Shown here in pieces: positions 36,101 to 43,814 of a stretch of 64,000 bases of DNA. Source of the stretch: Bacillota bacterium (GTDB taxonomy: Bacteria > Bacillota > Clostridia > Oscillospirales > Ruminococcaceae); the NCBI GenBank assembly GCA_023391875.1, contig JAEWAB010000002.1, positions 186,001 through 250,000 on the forward strand, read 5' to 3'. The position numbers were made by a program, and so were the translations under genes. Position 1 is the stretch's first letter; each line of letters begins with the position of its first letter. A model generated the notes under the pieces. It had not been told where the DNA came from, did no database searches, and worked only from the letters and a program-made list of their open reading frames with translations.

Positions 36101-38290
36101 TTTGCGATTGCTCCGCAGTATGCCGACCCGGTGCAAAGTCTGTACCAATCGGTGTATTATTACAATATCGTCTCCTTTGCGTCGTATGTACAGCATTCCT
36201 TCTATGATAACGGCGGCGGCAAGGGCGGCGGAGGCGGCGGAGAAGTACGCCGCGATTTTAAAGACACCGCCATCTTCCTGCCCACTCAAACCGACGCAAA
36301 CGGCAACGCCTCGTTAAAATTCACGCTGCCAGACAACCTCACCTCGTGGCGTGTTACCACGCTTTCGGTGGCCGATAGCGGCAAACTTGTCGCGGGCGCG
36401 AACGTCACCAACATCAATGCCAAGCTCCCGCTGTTTGTTTCGCCGGTATACAACACGACCTATATTGAGGGTGACGACATCGCTTTCAACGTACGCGCCT
36501 ACGGCGATAAGGTGGTGAATATTACTTCGGTAGATTTTACCGCCACCGTTACAGGCATAAACAAGGTGAATGAGGAACTGAAAACCACCAATACCGCTGA
36601 TGAATACGCGCTGTTTAACTTTGGCAAGCTGAAGGCGGGAGACTATAAGGCAACCTTCCGCGCACAGGTGGGCGAGGATACCGATGCCGTAGAGTACCCC
36701 TTTACCGTTAAGCAGAGCGGGCTGGAGATGCAGGTCACGCACGAGGTGGCACCAAACGAGGTTTCATCGCTTGCGCCGCTTAGATACCCGGTGTGGCTGG
36801 GCTTTTACGACAGCCAGTACAAGGATTATATGCAAACCCTCAACAACCTTTTGGGCTCAGACGGTGAGCGCGCCGACCAACAGGTGGCCTACGATGTGGC
36901 GAGTAAGCTTATGAGGCAGTATTCGGAGGATGAAGACATTCTCCCCGCATCTGAGCCGACGGACTTCACCTATTATCAGGATCTAAACGGTGGGGTTAAA
37001 ACCTATTCCTACGACTTCCCCGACGTACAGCTTACCGCGCGTGCGGCGGCAGCGGCACCAGAGCTGTTTAATACCGAAGCGATGATAAAGTATTTTAACA
37101 GGTTTTTAGCCAATGGGTCTGGGAGCCAGCTTACCGATGTTTCGGCCGCTATCATGGGGCTTGCCGCGCTCAAGCAGCCGGTGCTTACCGACGCGAAAAC
37201 CATGCTCAAAAAAGCCGATGTGCTCATAGACCTCGACTTCTTATACCTTACTGCCGCGCTTGCCTACTTAGGTGACACCGACGCGGCGCAGAAGGCCTAC
37301 GATACCTACATCGCGCCGTCGATTGTATCAAACGAGATGTGGTCGTATTATGATGTTACCGTAAAACCGCGCCCGGTGAACGACCAGTTTGAGGGCTACC
37401 AGCAGGAGGATGACATCCAAAGTACGGAGGGCGGCGGCAAGGGCGGCAGCATGACGCAGGATGCACTTACCCAGACGGGCGCTAACCTCAAGCGCACCGC
37501 ACTTGCCATGCTTATTGCCATGAAGCTTCAGCACAGCGACACCGAAAAGCTGCTTGCCTATATCCGCGACAACAGCGCCTACGATGTAGCCACACTGCTG
37601 GAACAGACGGCCTATGTGAACGGTTTTGTGCCCAAAACCACCGACACCGCGGTTGTGGCCTTTAATAAGGGGCTGTTCCCCACCAATCTTGAGCTTAAAA
37701 AGGACGGCATACGGTTTGTACCCTTTAATAAAGATCAGCTTGGCAAGGCTAACATTACCGTTAAAAACGGCAACGTGGGCATCATCGCAAGCTACATCGG
37801 TGTTCCGAGTAATCTCTCCGACAAGCCGTCACCCGACATCTCAATCGAAAAGACCATTACGACGCTCGAGAGCGACACTCTCAAGCCCGGCGGGTTGGTG
37901 CAGGTTAGGATAGATGTACACTTGGATGAAAACGCGCCTGTGGGTATATACGACCTCAGTGAATGGATCCCAAGCTCGCTGCGCTACGACTCCGTTAGAT
38001 ACACTCCGGGCCTATTCGGTGGCATTTGGCTGGATGCGAGAGAGGAGCAGCGCCTTACCATGCGCCTCTACCGCTCCGGCAGGCCGGTATCAGTTGGCGA
38101 CGAAACCCCGAAACAGCGAACCGATTATAGCTTTACCTACTATGCGCGCTGTGTAACCGAGGGAGACTGTAAAATTGACAGCACAACCATCGTTAACCGT
38201 GCGAGCGGCGCGGTGGCCTATACCAAGGTGGGGGATGTGCTCTCGGTTAAGAACGGTTTTAAAGAGTCGGTGACGAAATCTAAAGAATGA
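33146..38290 (+). CDS. Alpha-2-macroglobulin-like lipoprotein, no thioester Cys found
   Basis: 1714 residues. Lipoprotein signal with lipobox MFAAC (C27). Then Ig-like and macroglobulin domains, a bait-like flexible Gly-rich insert (GGGKGGGGGGE, about 1028) and the conserved A2M block (NGNASLKFTLPDNLTSWRVTTL). A Glu/Gln-rich helix (GERADQQVAYDVASKLM) lies where thioester CxEQ normally sits, but it has no Cys, so the protein probably cannot bond covalently to proteases. Ends with a receptor-binding-like beta domain. Anchored outside the membrane. Bacterial A2M proteins trap proteases or aid envelope repair. Its stop overlaps the next gene by 4 nt. Confidence 0.9.
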   Translation: MKNRRIIHKALCILLAAVMLIPMFAACAPSLEDPEPSVLSTISMTPQKADEAGVAYDSGFLITAKVALSQRELEQNLTVEPEFKYSISSTEGGYILKPAQPLLENTVYAFTLGTKEGRTRTWAFQTRRPFGIISSTPANGSSDVSNYTGIELVTSHYGVDLSGYLKIDPPVEGQFDSRGYTTVFYPNQGFTPNTKYTVTVKKGLESPFGDILPEDYTFSFTTMEGDGSNYGKTDYGKTERPIRLYGDFSETFLSTDTPLVELGVSEGNSGKTLTTAVYKFSGSDKYAEAIAAHDQYIKDGGLFDEFSYPTDTLEHLVSFDSTPVMKGGYSWGTGYVVFDKPLPKGCYLLNISVADDSGKTVTVQKLLQVSDISVYTQSLNGETLVWLNSAVDGQPINAAGVGVLKAGEKAPTVSATTDKDGIAVLSTKSFKEAYLLAKVDAENEFVDKIPLAEYTEPKTSELYYSYLYKDREVYMPTDTINFWGRITPRKDGVKMPAALKAEFTVNDYTSPASPEKVILSVPVTLQPNGTFTAKLAIDSIQSDWYTLSITDEAGKEYCSSGFRVYEYEKPLYTFEVSSQKPFYTSQDKIDFNLKSTFYNGTPAPNLTFEARTDNTGTKKVTTDLTGTALAYYNENKQLFADVTTWDPRYLNVYFTSTGMEDQYYDTQGSTLVFPRDTMLQVEKVKNGYRNDVNITTNRVDTSRIKSADEVWTNYPKNITGAAVNIPVTVSVFRVDYIKEYLNSYYDPLNKKTVPFYTYRTQETLENQYTVNTLNGKATLSNLPNPKNGEQYYYIELKCQDTAGLKITDSVYIGYYENREDYMSDLKYYRYANMKENENDYVGQYRYWYNDGSNASYEIGESVDIQMLENSKPAPAQGTMLYTILQDKIIDMGVAAGQSTFSFTEAEKHLPNITIAGAYFDGRHVYPVSACEATFNPEAREVDITVTPDKPDYRPGDEVSLAITAKGKDGKPVQGDMVVSVADEAVFAIAPQYADPVQSLYQSVYYYNIVSFASYVQHSFYDNGGGKGGGGGGEVRRDFKDTAIFLPTQTDANGNASLKFTLPDNLTSWRVTTLSVADSGKLVAGANVTNINAKLPLFVSPVYNTTYIEGDDIAFNVRAYGDKVVNITSVDFTATVTGINKVNEELKTTNTADEYALFNFGKLKAGDYKATFRAQVGEDTDAVEYPFTVKQSGLEMQVTHEVAPNEVSSLAPLRYPVWLGFYDSQYKDYMQTLNNLLGSDGERADQQVAYDVASKLMRQYSEDEDILPASEPTDFTYYQDLNGGVKTYSYDFPDVQLTARAAAAAPELFNTEAMIKYFNRFLANGSGSQLTDVSAAIMGLAALKQPVLTDAKTMLKKADVLIDLDFLYLTAALAYLGDTDAAQKAYDTYIAPSIVSNEMWSYYDVTVKPRPVNDQFEGYQQEDDIQSTEGGGKGGSMTQDALTQTGANLKRTALAMLIAMKLQHSDTEKLLAYIRDNSAYDVATLLEQTAYVNGFVPKTTDTAVVAFNKGLFPTNLELKKDGIRFVPFNKDQLGKANITVKNGNVGIIASYIGVPSNLSDKPSPDISIEKTITTLESDTLKPGGLVQVRIDVHLDENAPVGIYDLSEWIPSSLRYDSVRYTPGLFGGIWLDAREEQRLTMRLYRSGRPVSVGDETPKQRTDYSFTYYARCVTEGDCKIDSTTIVNRASGAVAYTKVGDVLSVKNGFKESVTKSKE

Positions 38291-39225
38291 AAACAAGTAC
38301 AATTGCGCGCATAATCGGTTTCTTTGTCATAACCCAGTTCCTATCCGGCTGCGGCGTGTCTTACACACCGCAGCCCTTGGCTGGTTTAAATGAGCTGGCA
38401 TCAAGCGGCAGTGCCTCCGTTTCTTCTGAACAAAGCATCAGTACGGGGGCTATCCCCGCGTCCCAGCTTAGCCCATCCTCATTATTGCCGGAGCAGGAGG
38501 AGCCGCAAAAGCCCGACCTGTCGGGCTGTACCACGATCCAGAATTATTATGTCTGCTCGGTGATCGACGAGACCATAAAGCAGGTGATCACCGAGGGGAT
38601 GAGCGATTACAAAAAGCTGCTGGCGGTTTACCGTTACCTGATCTCGGAGGTCTCGTTCTTCGACGAGCCGGTGGGCACCGACCTATGGCGCTACCGCGGC
38701 GACCCGGAGAATACCCCCACCGTTTTCGAGGTGCGCAGCCTAAGCCCCCTGCTGTTTGGCATAGGCTCCTGTGAGGACTACGCAAGCGCCTTTGTTACGC
38801 TGTGCGACCGCATGGGCTTTGAGGCGAAATATGTGCCGGGGCTTACCTATTCGGTGGAGGGCGAGCTGGTGCCGCACGCGTGGGCGATGGTAAAGCTGGA
38901 GGGCGCTTGGTACCATGCCGACCCGCAGCTGGAGGATAATATCATCAAGGCCGACCAGCTCTTAAAGTACCGCTACTTTTTAAAGAGCGACGACGAGATG
39001 GCCGCCCACCACCGCTGGGGTACACTGCTCGAAGACCCCAGCGAATACGCCCTCGCCCTGCCTTACTGCCCGAATACCTACAAAATTACCCCGCCCGAGA
39101 TACTGCGCCAGCAGCCGCGCCCCAACCGCGAGAAGATCGCCAAGCAGGTTGCCCGGGAGAGGGCGGTCTACGCGCAGAGCCACCCGCCGCTTAACGACCC
39201 GCCGGAACTTGTGCTGCCCACATAG
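38287..39225 (+). CDS. Transglutaminase-like lipoprotein
   Basis: 312 residues, ATGA overlap with the macroglobulin gene. Lipobox FLSGC (C22) followed by a Ser-rich linker to about 75. The transglutaminase-like core has the Cys-His-Asp triad: C162 (GIGSCEDYASAF), H197 (VPHAWAMV) and D212 (WYHADPQLED). Such bacterial domains act as peptidases or transamidases on the cell surface. Translational coupling indicates that it works with the macroglobulin-like protein, perhaps processing or cross-linking it (inference). Confidence 0.9.
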   Translation: MKTSTIARIIGFFVITQFLSGCGVSYTPQPLAGLNELASSGSASVSSEQSISTGAIPASQLSPSSLLPEQEEPQKPDLSGCTTIQNYYVCSVIDETIKQVITEGMSDYKKLLAVYRYLISEVSFFDEPVGTDLWRYRGDPENTPTVFEVRSLSPLLFGIGSCEDYASAFVTLCDRMGFEAKYVPGLTYSVEGELVPHAWAMVKLEGAWYHADPQLEDNIIKADQLLKYRYFLKSDDEMAAHHRWGTLLEDPSEYALALPYCPNTYKITPPEILRQQPRPNREKIAKQVARERAVYAQSHPPLNDPPELVLPT

Positions 39226-39251
39226 AGACAATATAGCTTGGAGGATTGGGC

Positions 39252-39707
39252 ATGAGTATAGTAGTTAAGAAGCTCGATGTGCAAGACAAAGACCGTGTGC
39301 TGGGCTTGCTTGCAACCGACGATTTAAGGCCGGAGGGTATCCTGGAACAGGGCACAACCTATTGGGGCGCCTTCGACACAGACAAGCTCGTCGGTGTTAT
39401 AGGCTGCGAGTATGAAAACGGGTGCGGCCTGCTGAGAAGTGCGCTTGTCGATAAAGCGTATCGGAAGCTGGGCATTGCGAAGAAGCTCACACAGGCGCTG
39501 CTGCAGGACGCCGCGGAAAACGATTTGGAGGCGGTTTATCTGTTCAGCACAGAAGCGGGCGCTTATTGGGCGCGTTTGGGCTTTGTGCAGGTGGAGGTTA
39601 AGGAGGTGGCCCATAAGCTTAGACACACCCCGCAGGTCAAGCTGTTTGAACAACTGGGCTGGCTGCCGACTGAGATAGCGTTTAAATTAACGTCGACGGA
39701 TTTCTGA
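39252..39707 (+). CDS. GNAT family N-acetyltransferase (ArsN2-like)
   Basis: 151 residues, ATG 39252 with GGAGG 7 nt upstream. The GNAT core is visible: LVGVIGCEYENGCGLLRSALV strand, then the acetyl-CoA loop DKAYRKLGIAKKL and the YWARLGFVQVE end. The pattern resembles ArsN2-type acetyltransferases found with arsenic genes, but none are near. Follows the lipoprotein operon after 26 nt, possibly co-transcribed. Confidence 0.85.
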   Translation: MSIVVKKLDVQDKDRVLGLLATDDLRPEGILEQGTTYWGAFDTDKLVGVIGCEYENGCGLLRSALVDKAYRKLGIAKKLTQALLQDAAENDLEAVYLFSTEAGAYWARLGFVQVEVKEVAHKLRHTPQVKLFEQLGWLPTEIAFKLTSTDF

Positions 39708-39747
39708 TTCATGTTTAGCTAATGTGAATTCAATTTATGCAAACAAA

Positions 39748-39786
39748 AATACCATTGACTTTCATCCAAGCCAATGGTATTATTAA
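39748..39786 (+). terminator. Terminator after the GNAT gene
   Basis: AATACCATTG/CAATGGTATT stem, 14-nt loop, T/A-rich tail. Confidence 0.7.
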
Positions 39787-39892
39787 TTATATTCGTGCAT
39801 TTAAATTATAATTATATCTTTCCATAATTACTATATCACAAATTAGGGCGCGTGTCAATAGTTTTATGAAAACTTTTTAAGGGGTGTATGGC

Positions 39893-40408
39893 GTGGAGGA
39901 TAGCTTCAGCTTTTTGCCCGCACAGCTGGTGCGGCAAATGGGGGTTTCGGAGATCGTCGCCTATAATCAGCAAACCAGCCGCTACGGGCTTACCCTTACG
40001 CAGCAGCAGGCGGGCGAGCTGGTTGAAACGCGCACTCGCTCGCTGGCCGCTACGGGCCGGGTGGAGTTTGGCGGGGGCGTTATCGGCAAGCTGATTGACG
40101 CCTTTTGCGACTCCTCGTTTTTGCAGCAGAAGGAGTATGCCGAAACATTAAACGAGCTGGTGGAGGCGTTTTACTACTATAAAAACGAAACGCTCGATAC
40201 CTTAAGCGACGACGAGCTGATTACCCTGATGAAGGAGTATTACAATACCCGCAGCGGCGGCTCTTTGGAGCTGTTAACAGGCCGTGAGCTTGAAAAGCTG
40301 GCGCGCGGCATACGCTTTGCGGGGTTTGATGACGAGGATGAACCGGAGGACGAGGAGAGCGAAGCGCAGAATGGGTATGACGATTACGGCGATAGGGGGT
40401 ATTTTTAA
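39893..40408 (+). CDS. Uncharacterised acidic protein (DUF6323-like)
   Basis: 171 residues. GTG 39893 is preferred because AAGGGG lies 8 nt upstream; an in-frame GTG at 39884 overlaps that SD. Soluble, helical; a core of FLPAQLVRQMGVSEIVAYNQ and ETRTRSLAATGRVEFGGGV, then a very acidic tail (DDEDEPEDEESEAQ). I believe it belongs with the DUF6323 family seen next to DUF6179 genes, from memory only. The next gene begins directly after its stop, so the two very likely form a complex or act together. Confidence 0.7.
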   Translation: MEDSFSFLPAQLVRQMGVSEIVAYNQQTSRYGLTLTQQQAGELVETRTRSLAATGRVEFGGGVIGKLIDAFCDSSFLQQKEYAETLNELVEAFYYYKNETLDTLSDDELITLMKEYYNTRSGGSLELLTGRELEKLARGIRFAGFDDEDEPEDEESEAQNGYDDYGDRGYF

Positions 40409-41776
40409 ATGAGCACCGAGCTTTCAAGGCAGTTCCCGCTGCACGAGGGGATGCTGAACAAGGAGCACTACGCGCAATCGCTGCTGCAGCAGGCGGGGCA
40501 GCTGGGGCTTATCACCGCAGAGCAGGCCGAACGCATCCAACTCGAAACAGCGGTACTTTTACAAAAGCAGCTTACACGTTTTACCCACGGCGTGAGTAGC
40601 TCGGTAAAGGCCGAAACGGCGCACGGCATTCTGTCGTCCCTCCTTTTTAATGTATCGCTCGCGCTTAAAAGCCTGCCGGATATCCCCGCGCAGCTGGACT
40701 CGCTGAAAAGCGAGGAACTGGAGGTGCTCCACAACCAAGGGCGCGAAATCGCGAAAGTGAAGGTAGTACGCGCGAAAGAGCTGCTGGCAAAGGTGCAGCA
40801 CACCCGCGTGCACACCGACAACGAGGCCTACAACCAGACGATCGATACCGCGATGCCCGACTTTTTCCGCGCCTACGACCTCTATTACGCCGCGCACGAC
40901 ATCCCCTGCATGATCGACTACCCGCTTTGCGCGGAGGGGGTGACCCTTGCGGGCATAGAGTATATCGAAGCGTACCTTCAAAAGCTCGCGTTTGAAAACG
41001 CCTTTTGCGCCTGCTTTGACAGCGTGGAGGTAAGCCGCCTGCTTATAAGCTATCACCCCGAGTTTAAAGACCTGCTCGAGAACATCTTTGCCCTAACGCT
41101 CACCAATGCGCTCGGCAGTATCCTGCTCGGCAAGGGCGGGGGTCATCTGCGGCTTACGCAGGAGGATGTCAGCGAGCTTTTAAGCCGTCTCGCTCCCCTT
41201 TCGCAGCAGGAGTTTGAGCGTGTGACGGATGCTGCCAAAGAAGGGCTGCCCGGCACAGTAGGTGTACAGGGCAACCCGATGCAGGAATATATGAATGATT
41301 GTATGAACGCGATACTCCCGCGCATCAACGTAGCACGGCTGAATGACGCCCAGCCGGTACCCTTCACGGTATTCAAGACCGCCGGCGAAGGCGAGGCGTT
41401 GGTGTTCCGCGACAGGGAACGGATGGACGACGAGCGGTTCAGGCGGCTTACCGAGGAGCTGCGCGACTGCCGGAACGTCGCAGATAAGCTGCTGCTTGTG
41501 CGTAGGCAGGTAAAATCCTTCGGTGATCTGGCGGACATCTTAGCCGCCGAGTGCTTCTTTAATGAGGAGTATACCGCCCTGTTTGGCAGCCTGCAAGATT
41601 TTGAACTGGCGCTGCTGTATCAGGCACTGCCCAAGGATGAAGAAGACGGCCTGCTGCACCGCAGCGAGGCGGAAAAGCAGTGGCAGGCAAGCCTCACGGC
41701 GTATCTGAGCGCCCTTGAAACGAGCCGCCGAAAGGCAATAGAAGCCCTCGCCAAGCATACCCGGCAGGCACCGTAG
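40409..41776 (+). CDS. Uncharacterised protein (DUF6179-like)
   Basis: 455 residues, ATG immediately after the stop of the preceding gene. Almost entirely helical, no signal peptide or membrane helix, no catalytic motif. Begins MSTELSRQFPLHEGMLNKEHYAQ; contains FTHGVSSSVKAETAHGILSS and FALTLTNALGSILLGKG. Probably the DUF6179 family (recalled). Partnership with the acidic protein upstream suggests a conserved two-gene module of unknown role in clostridia. Confidence 0.7.
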   Translation: MSTELSRQFPLHEGMLNKEHYAQSLLQQAGQLGLITAEQAERIQLETAVLLQKQLTRFTHGVSSSVKAETAHGILSSLLFNVSLALKSLPDIPAQLDSLKSEELEVLHNQGREIAKVKVVRAKELLAKVQHTRVHTDNEAYNQTIDTAMPDFFRAYDLYYAAHDIPCMIDYPLCAEGVTLAGIEYIEAYLQKLAFENAFCACFDSVEVSRLLISYHPEFKDLLENIFALTLTNALGSILLGKGGGHLRLTQEDVSELLSRLAPLSQQEFERVTDAAKEGLPGTVGVQGNPMQEYMNDCMNAILPRINVARLNDAQPVPFTVFKTAGEGEALVFRDRERMDDERFRRLTEELRDCRNVADKLLLVRRQVKSFGDLADILAAECFFNEEYTALFGSLQDFELALLYQALPKDEEDGLLHRSEAEKQWQASLTAYLSALETSRRKAIEALAKHTRQAP

Positions 41777-41794
41777 ACGATATAAGCCCATATA

Positions 41795-42637
41795 TCATGC
41801 CCGCGAAAGAGAGGGAAACATAAAGCTGCCCGTCAGTTTCTCCCCGCCGAGGGTAAACAAGTGGTCGTTGTAACGGCGCCAGAGGTAATCCGGGCTGTCC
41901 TCCGGGGTAAAGCCCAGTGGCAGCTCGCTCTGTCCCTCGGCCAGCAGGGCCGCGGCCTCGGCAAGGGAAAGCCCGCTGCCAGAGAAGTAATCCAGCAGTA
42001 CCCCGTTGTCATAAAACAAAAGGGTATCACTGCCCGGATAGTACCTCAAGCCGTTTTCAAGGCCGCTCAAGCAGTAAAAGAGTATCAGCGCGCCGTTGCC
42101 GGTTACATTTAAGCGCTTGCGCGCCGAAAAGCCGGAGCTTATCAGCCGCCGTACAAGCGCAAGGTCATCCACCTTTCGAATATTCAGAATACGATAGGAT
42201 TCCGGCTTTGCCGTCACCTCTTTTAAGTTTACAAAGCACTGCTGTTCTTCCCTCGGTATAAAGCCGAACCTCGGGTAAAAATCCAAGGCCCGTTCGTTGG
42301 CAAACAGGTAGATTAAATCGGCGCTGGCGCGGTACTCCTCCAGCGCCCTGTTCATCAGGAGAGCCGCGTAGCCTTTGCCGCGGTAGTCCTTGTGGGTCAT
42401 CACCGTGCCCAGCATGATGGCGTTCACGGGCCTGCCGTCAACGGTCAAGTAAACGGTGTTGGCCGAGACATTGGCGATAACCCTGCCGTTCTCCGCAAGG
42501 GAATAGGGTACGTAGGTGCTGTCCCAGAACCCCGCGCGATACCAGGGCTCGAGGTTAAGGCCGAAGGTCTCGTGTGCAAGCGCCTCAAAGCTTGCGCGCA
42601 GGGCGGGGTCGTGTTTATAGTCCTTAATCAGTTCCAT
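41795..42637 (-). CDS. GNAT family acetyltransferase, two-domain (Eis-like)
   Basis: 280 residues, SD GGGAGG. N-terminal GNAT domain with acetyl-CoA loop MTHKDYRGKGYAALLMNRAL (about 98-117) and LDFYPRFGFIPREE. The second half is a further GNAT-like/sterol-carrier-like region, giving the length of Eis-type acetyltransferases. Substrate unknown. First gene before mgtC in map order; both on the minus strand with mgtC upstream, separated by 21 nt, so likely co-transcribed. Confidence 0.83.
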   Translation of the reverse strand: MELIKDYKHDPALRASFEALAHETFGLNLEPWYRAGFWDSTYVPYSLAENGRVIANVSANTVYLTVDGRPVNAIMLGTVMTHKDYRGKGYAALLMNRALEEYRASADLIYLFANERALDFYPRFGFIPREEQQCFVNLKEVTAKPESYRILNIRKVDDLALVRRLISSGFSARKRLNVTGNGALILFYCLSGLENGLRYYPGSDTLLFYDNGVLLDYFSGSGLSLAEAAALLAEGQSELPLGFTPEDSPDYLWRRYNDHLFTLGGEKLTGSFMFPSLSRA

Positions 42638-42658
42638 TGTCGGTAATCCTCCCTGTTG

Positions 42659-43387
42659 TCAAAAGGTCTGCCAGCTTAATTCCTCCACAAAGGTAACGCC
42701 CTGAAGCGCGCGGATGTGCTCAATAGCCTCCTGCTCATCCTGCTTTGGGTCAAAGCTGATGGTCGCAAACATGCCGAGGTTCTCAATGTCGCTGTCTTTG
42801 GGCCGCACAAGGTCCACCGAGCTTACCTCCTTGTGGTTTGCACGCAGGTAGGCCAGCACCTCTTTAAACCGCGGCAGTCCGTCTATCTCTATATACAGGT
42901 TTACGATGTGCGAGCGTTTATAGAACACCTCGTCGAACTTGTGCAGGTAGGTAATCACCACCATGATAAACAGGCAGCCGATTAAAGCGCCGCTGTAAAA
43001 GCCGATGCCTATCGCCAGCCCCATCGCCGCCGAGGCCCACAGCCCCGCCGCCGTGGTAAGCCCCTTGATCTGCTGCTTGCCGGTGATCAGGATGGTGCCC
43101 GCGCCCAGGAAGCCGATGCCGCTGATCACCTGTGCGCCGATGCGCGCGGGGTCGCCCACGCCGTTTGTAATATGGGTGTAAATGTACTGGTTGGTAATCA
43201 TCGCAAGGGTGGAGCCGACGCATACCAGTATGTGCGTGCGAAAGCCCGCCGCCTGCCGCTTGCGGCGGCGCTCCATGCCGATGATGCCGCCCAATACCAC
43301 CGCCAGAAACAGCCGCACGAAGGTTGAAACGAGGTTTACCTCCTTCAGATATGCCGTCACCTGCCAGAACACATCCATGATATTCAT
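42659..43387 (-). CDS. MgtC/SapB family membrane protein
   Basis: 242 residues. Four to five membrane helices with the MgtC signature: VVLGGIIGMERRRKRQAAGFRTHILVCVGS split over two helices, then GFLGAGTILI and GLTTAAGLWASAAMGLA. The C-terminal cytosolic domain (about 155-242) is ACT-like, as in longer MgtC proteins. MgtC supports growth at low magnesium, in some bacteria by restraining the F-type ATPase. SD GGGAGG. No Mg riboswitch seen upstream. Confidence 0.92.
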   Translation of the reverse strand: MNIMDVFWQVTAYLKEVNLVSTFVRLFLAVVLGGIIGMERRRKRQAAGFRTHILVCVGSTLAMITNQYIYTHITNGVGDPARIGAQVISGIGFLGAGTILITGKQQIKGLTTAAGLWASAAMGLAIGIGFYSGALIGCLFIMVVITYLHKFDEVFYKRSHIVNLYIEIDGLPRFKEVLAYLRANHKEVSSVDLVRPKDSDIENLGMFATISFDPKQDEQEAIEHIRALQGVTFVEELSWQTF

Positions 43388-43524
43388 TGCACAGTCCTCC
43401 CGTCACAGCCTATGTAACTATATGCGGCAGGAAGCATGGAAAATGTTGCTTGTGATGCCACTATAGCATAAAACAGGAGAACTGTAAAGATTATGTAAAG
43501 CATCGGCAACAGCATATAATTCAA

Positions 43525-43549
43525 AAGGGGCGACCACCGGTCGCCCCTT
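43525..43549 (-). terminator. Terminator after the DUF896 gene
   Basis: 11-bp GC-rich stem AAGGGGCGACC/GGTCGCCCCTT with a 3-nt loop, 4 nt beyond the stop; minus-strand tail TTGAATT. Confidence 0.8.
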
Positions 43550-43553
43550 AAAA

Positions 43554-43766
43554 TTATTCCTGTTTCGGCTTCTTTTTCAGCGGATGGGTGGTGCCGTCCG
43601 GCTCGGTAATCACCACGCGGTCGAGCGTGCTGATCAGGCTCTGCCGGTAGGCCTCGATATATGCCTTGCGAAGCTTAGCCTGCTCTGCCTTTTCCGCCTC
43701 GGTAAGCCCTTCGGCGCGCGCCTTTCTGGCGAGGGCGTTAATGCGGTCTATATCGCTTTGTTTCAT
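43554..43766 (-). CDS. DUF896 (YnzC-like) small protein
   Basis: 70 residues, highly charged and helical: IDRINALARKARAEGLTEAEKAEQ and RKAYIEAYRQSL are the hallmark DUF896 helices, followed by a LysPro-rich tail. Family members are small cytosolic proteins, in Bacillus linked to the SOS gene cluster, function unsettled. Lies 48 nt after the MATE gene on the same strand, so probably one operon. Confidence 0.92.
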   Translation of the reverse strand: MKQSDIDRINALARKARAEGLTEAEKAEQAKLRKAYIEAYRQSLISTLDRVVITEPDGTTHPLKKKPKQE

Positions 43767-43814
43767 GAAGCTACCATACCTTTCCGGGATAAATGGGATA
43801 GTCTGTACTCAACC

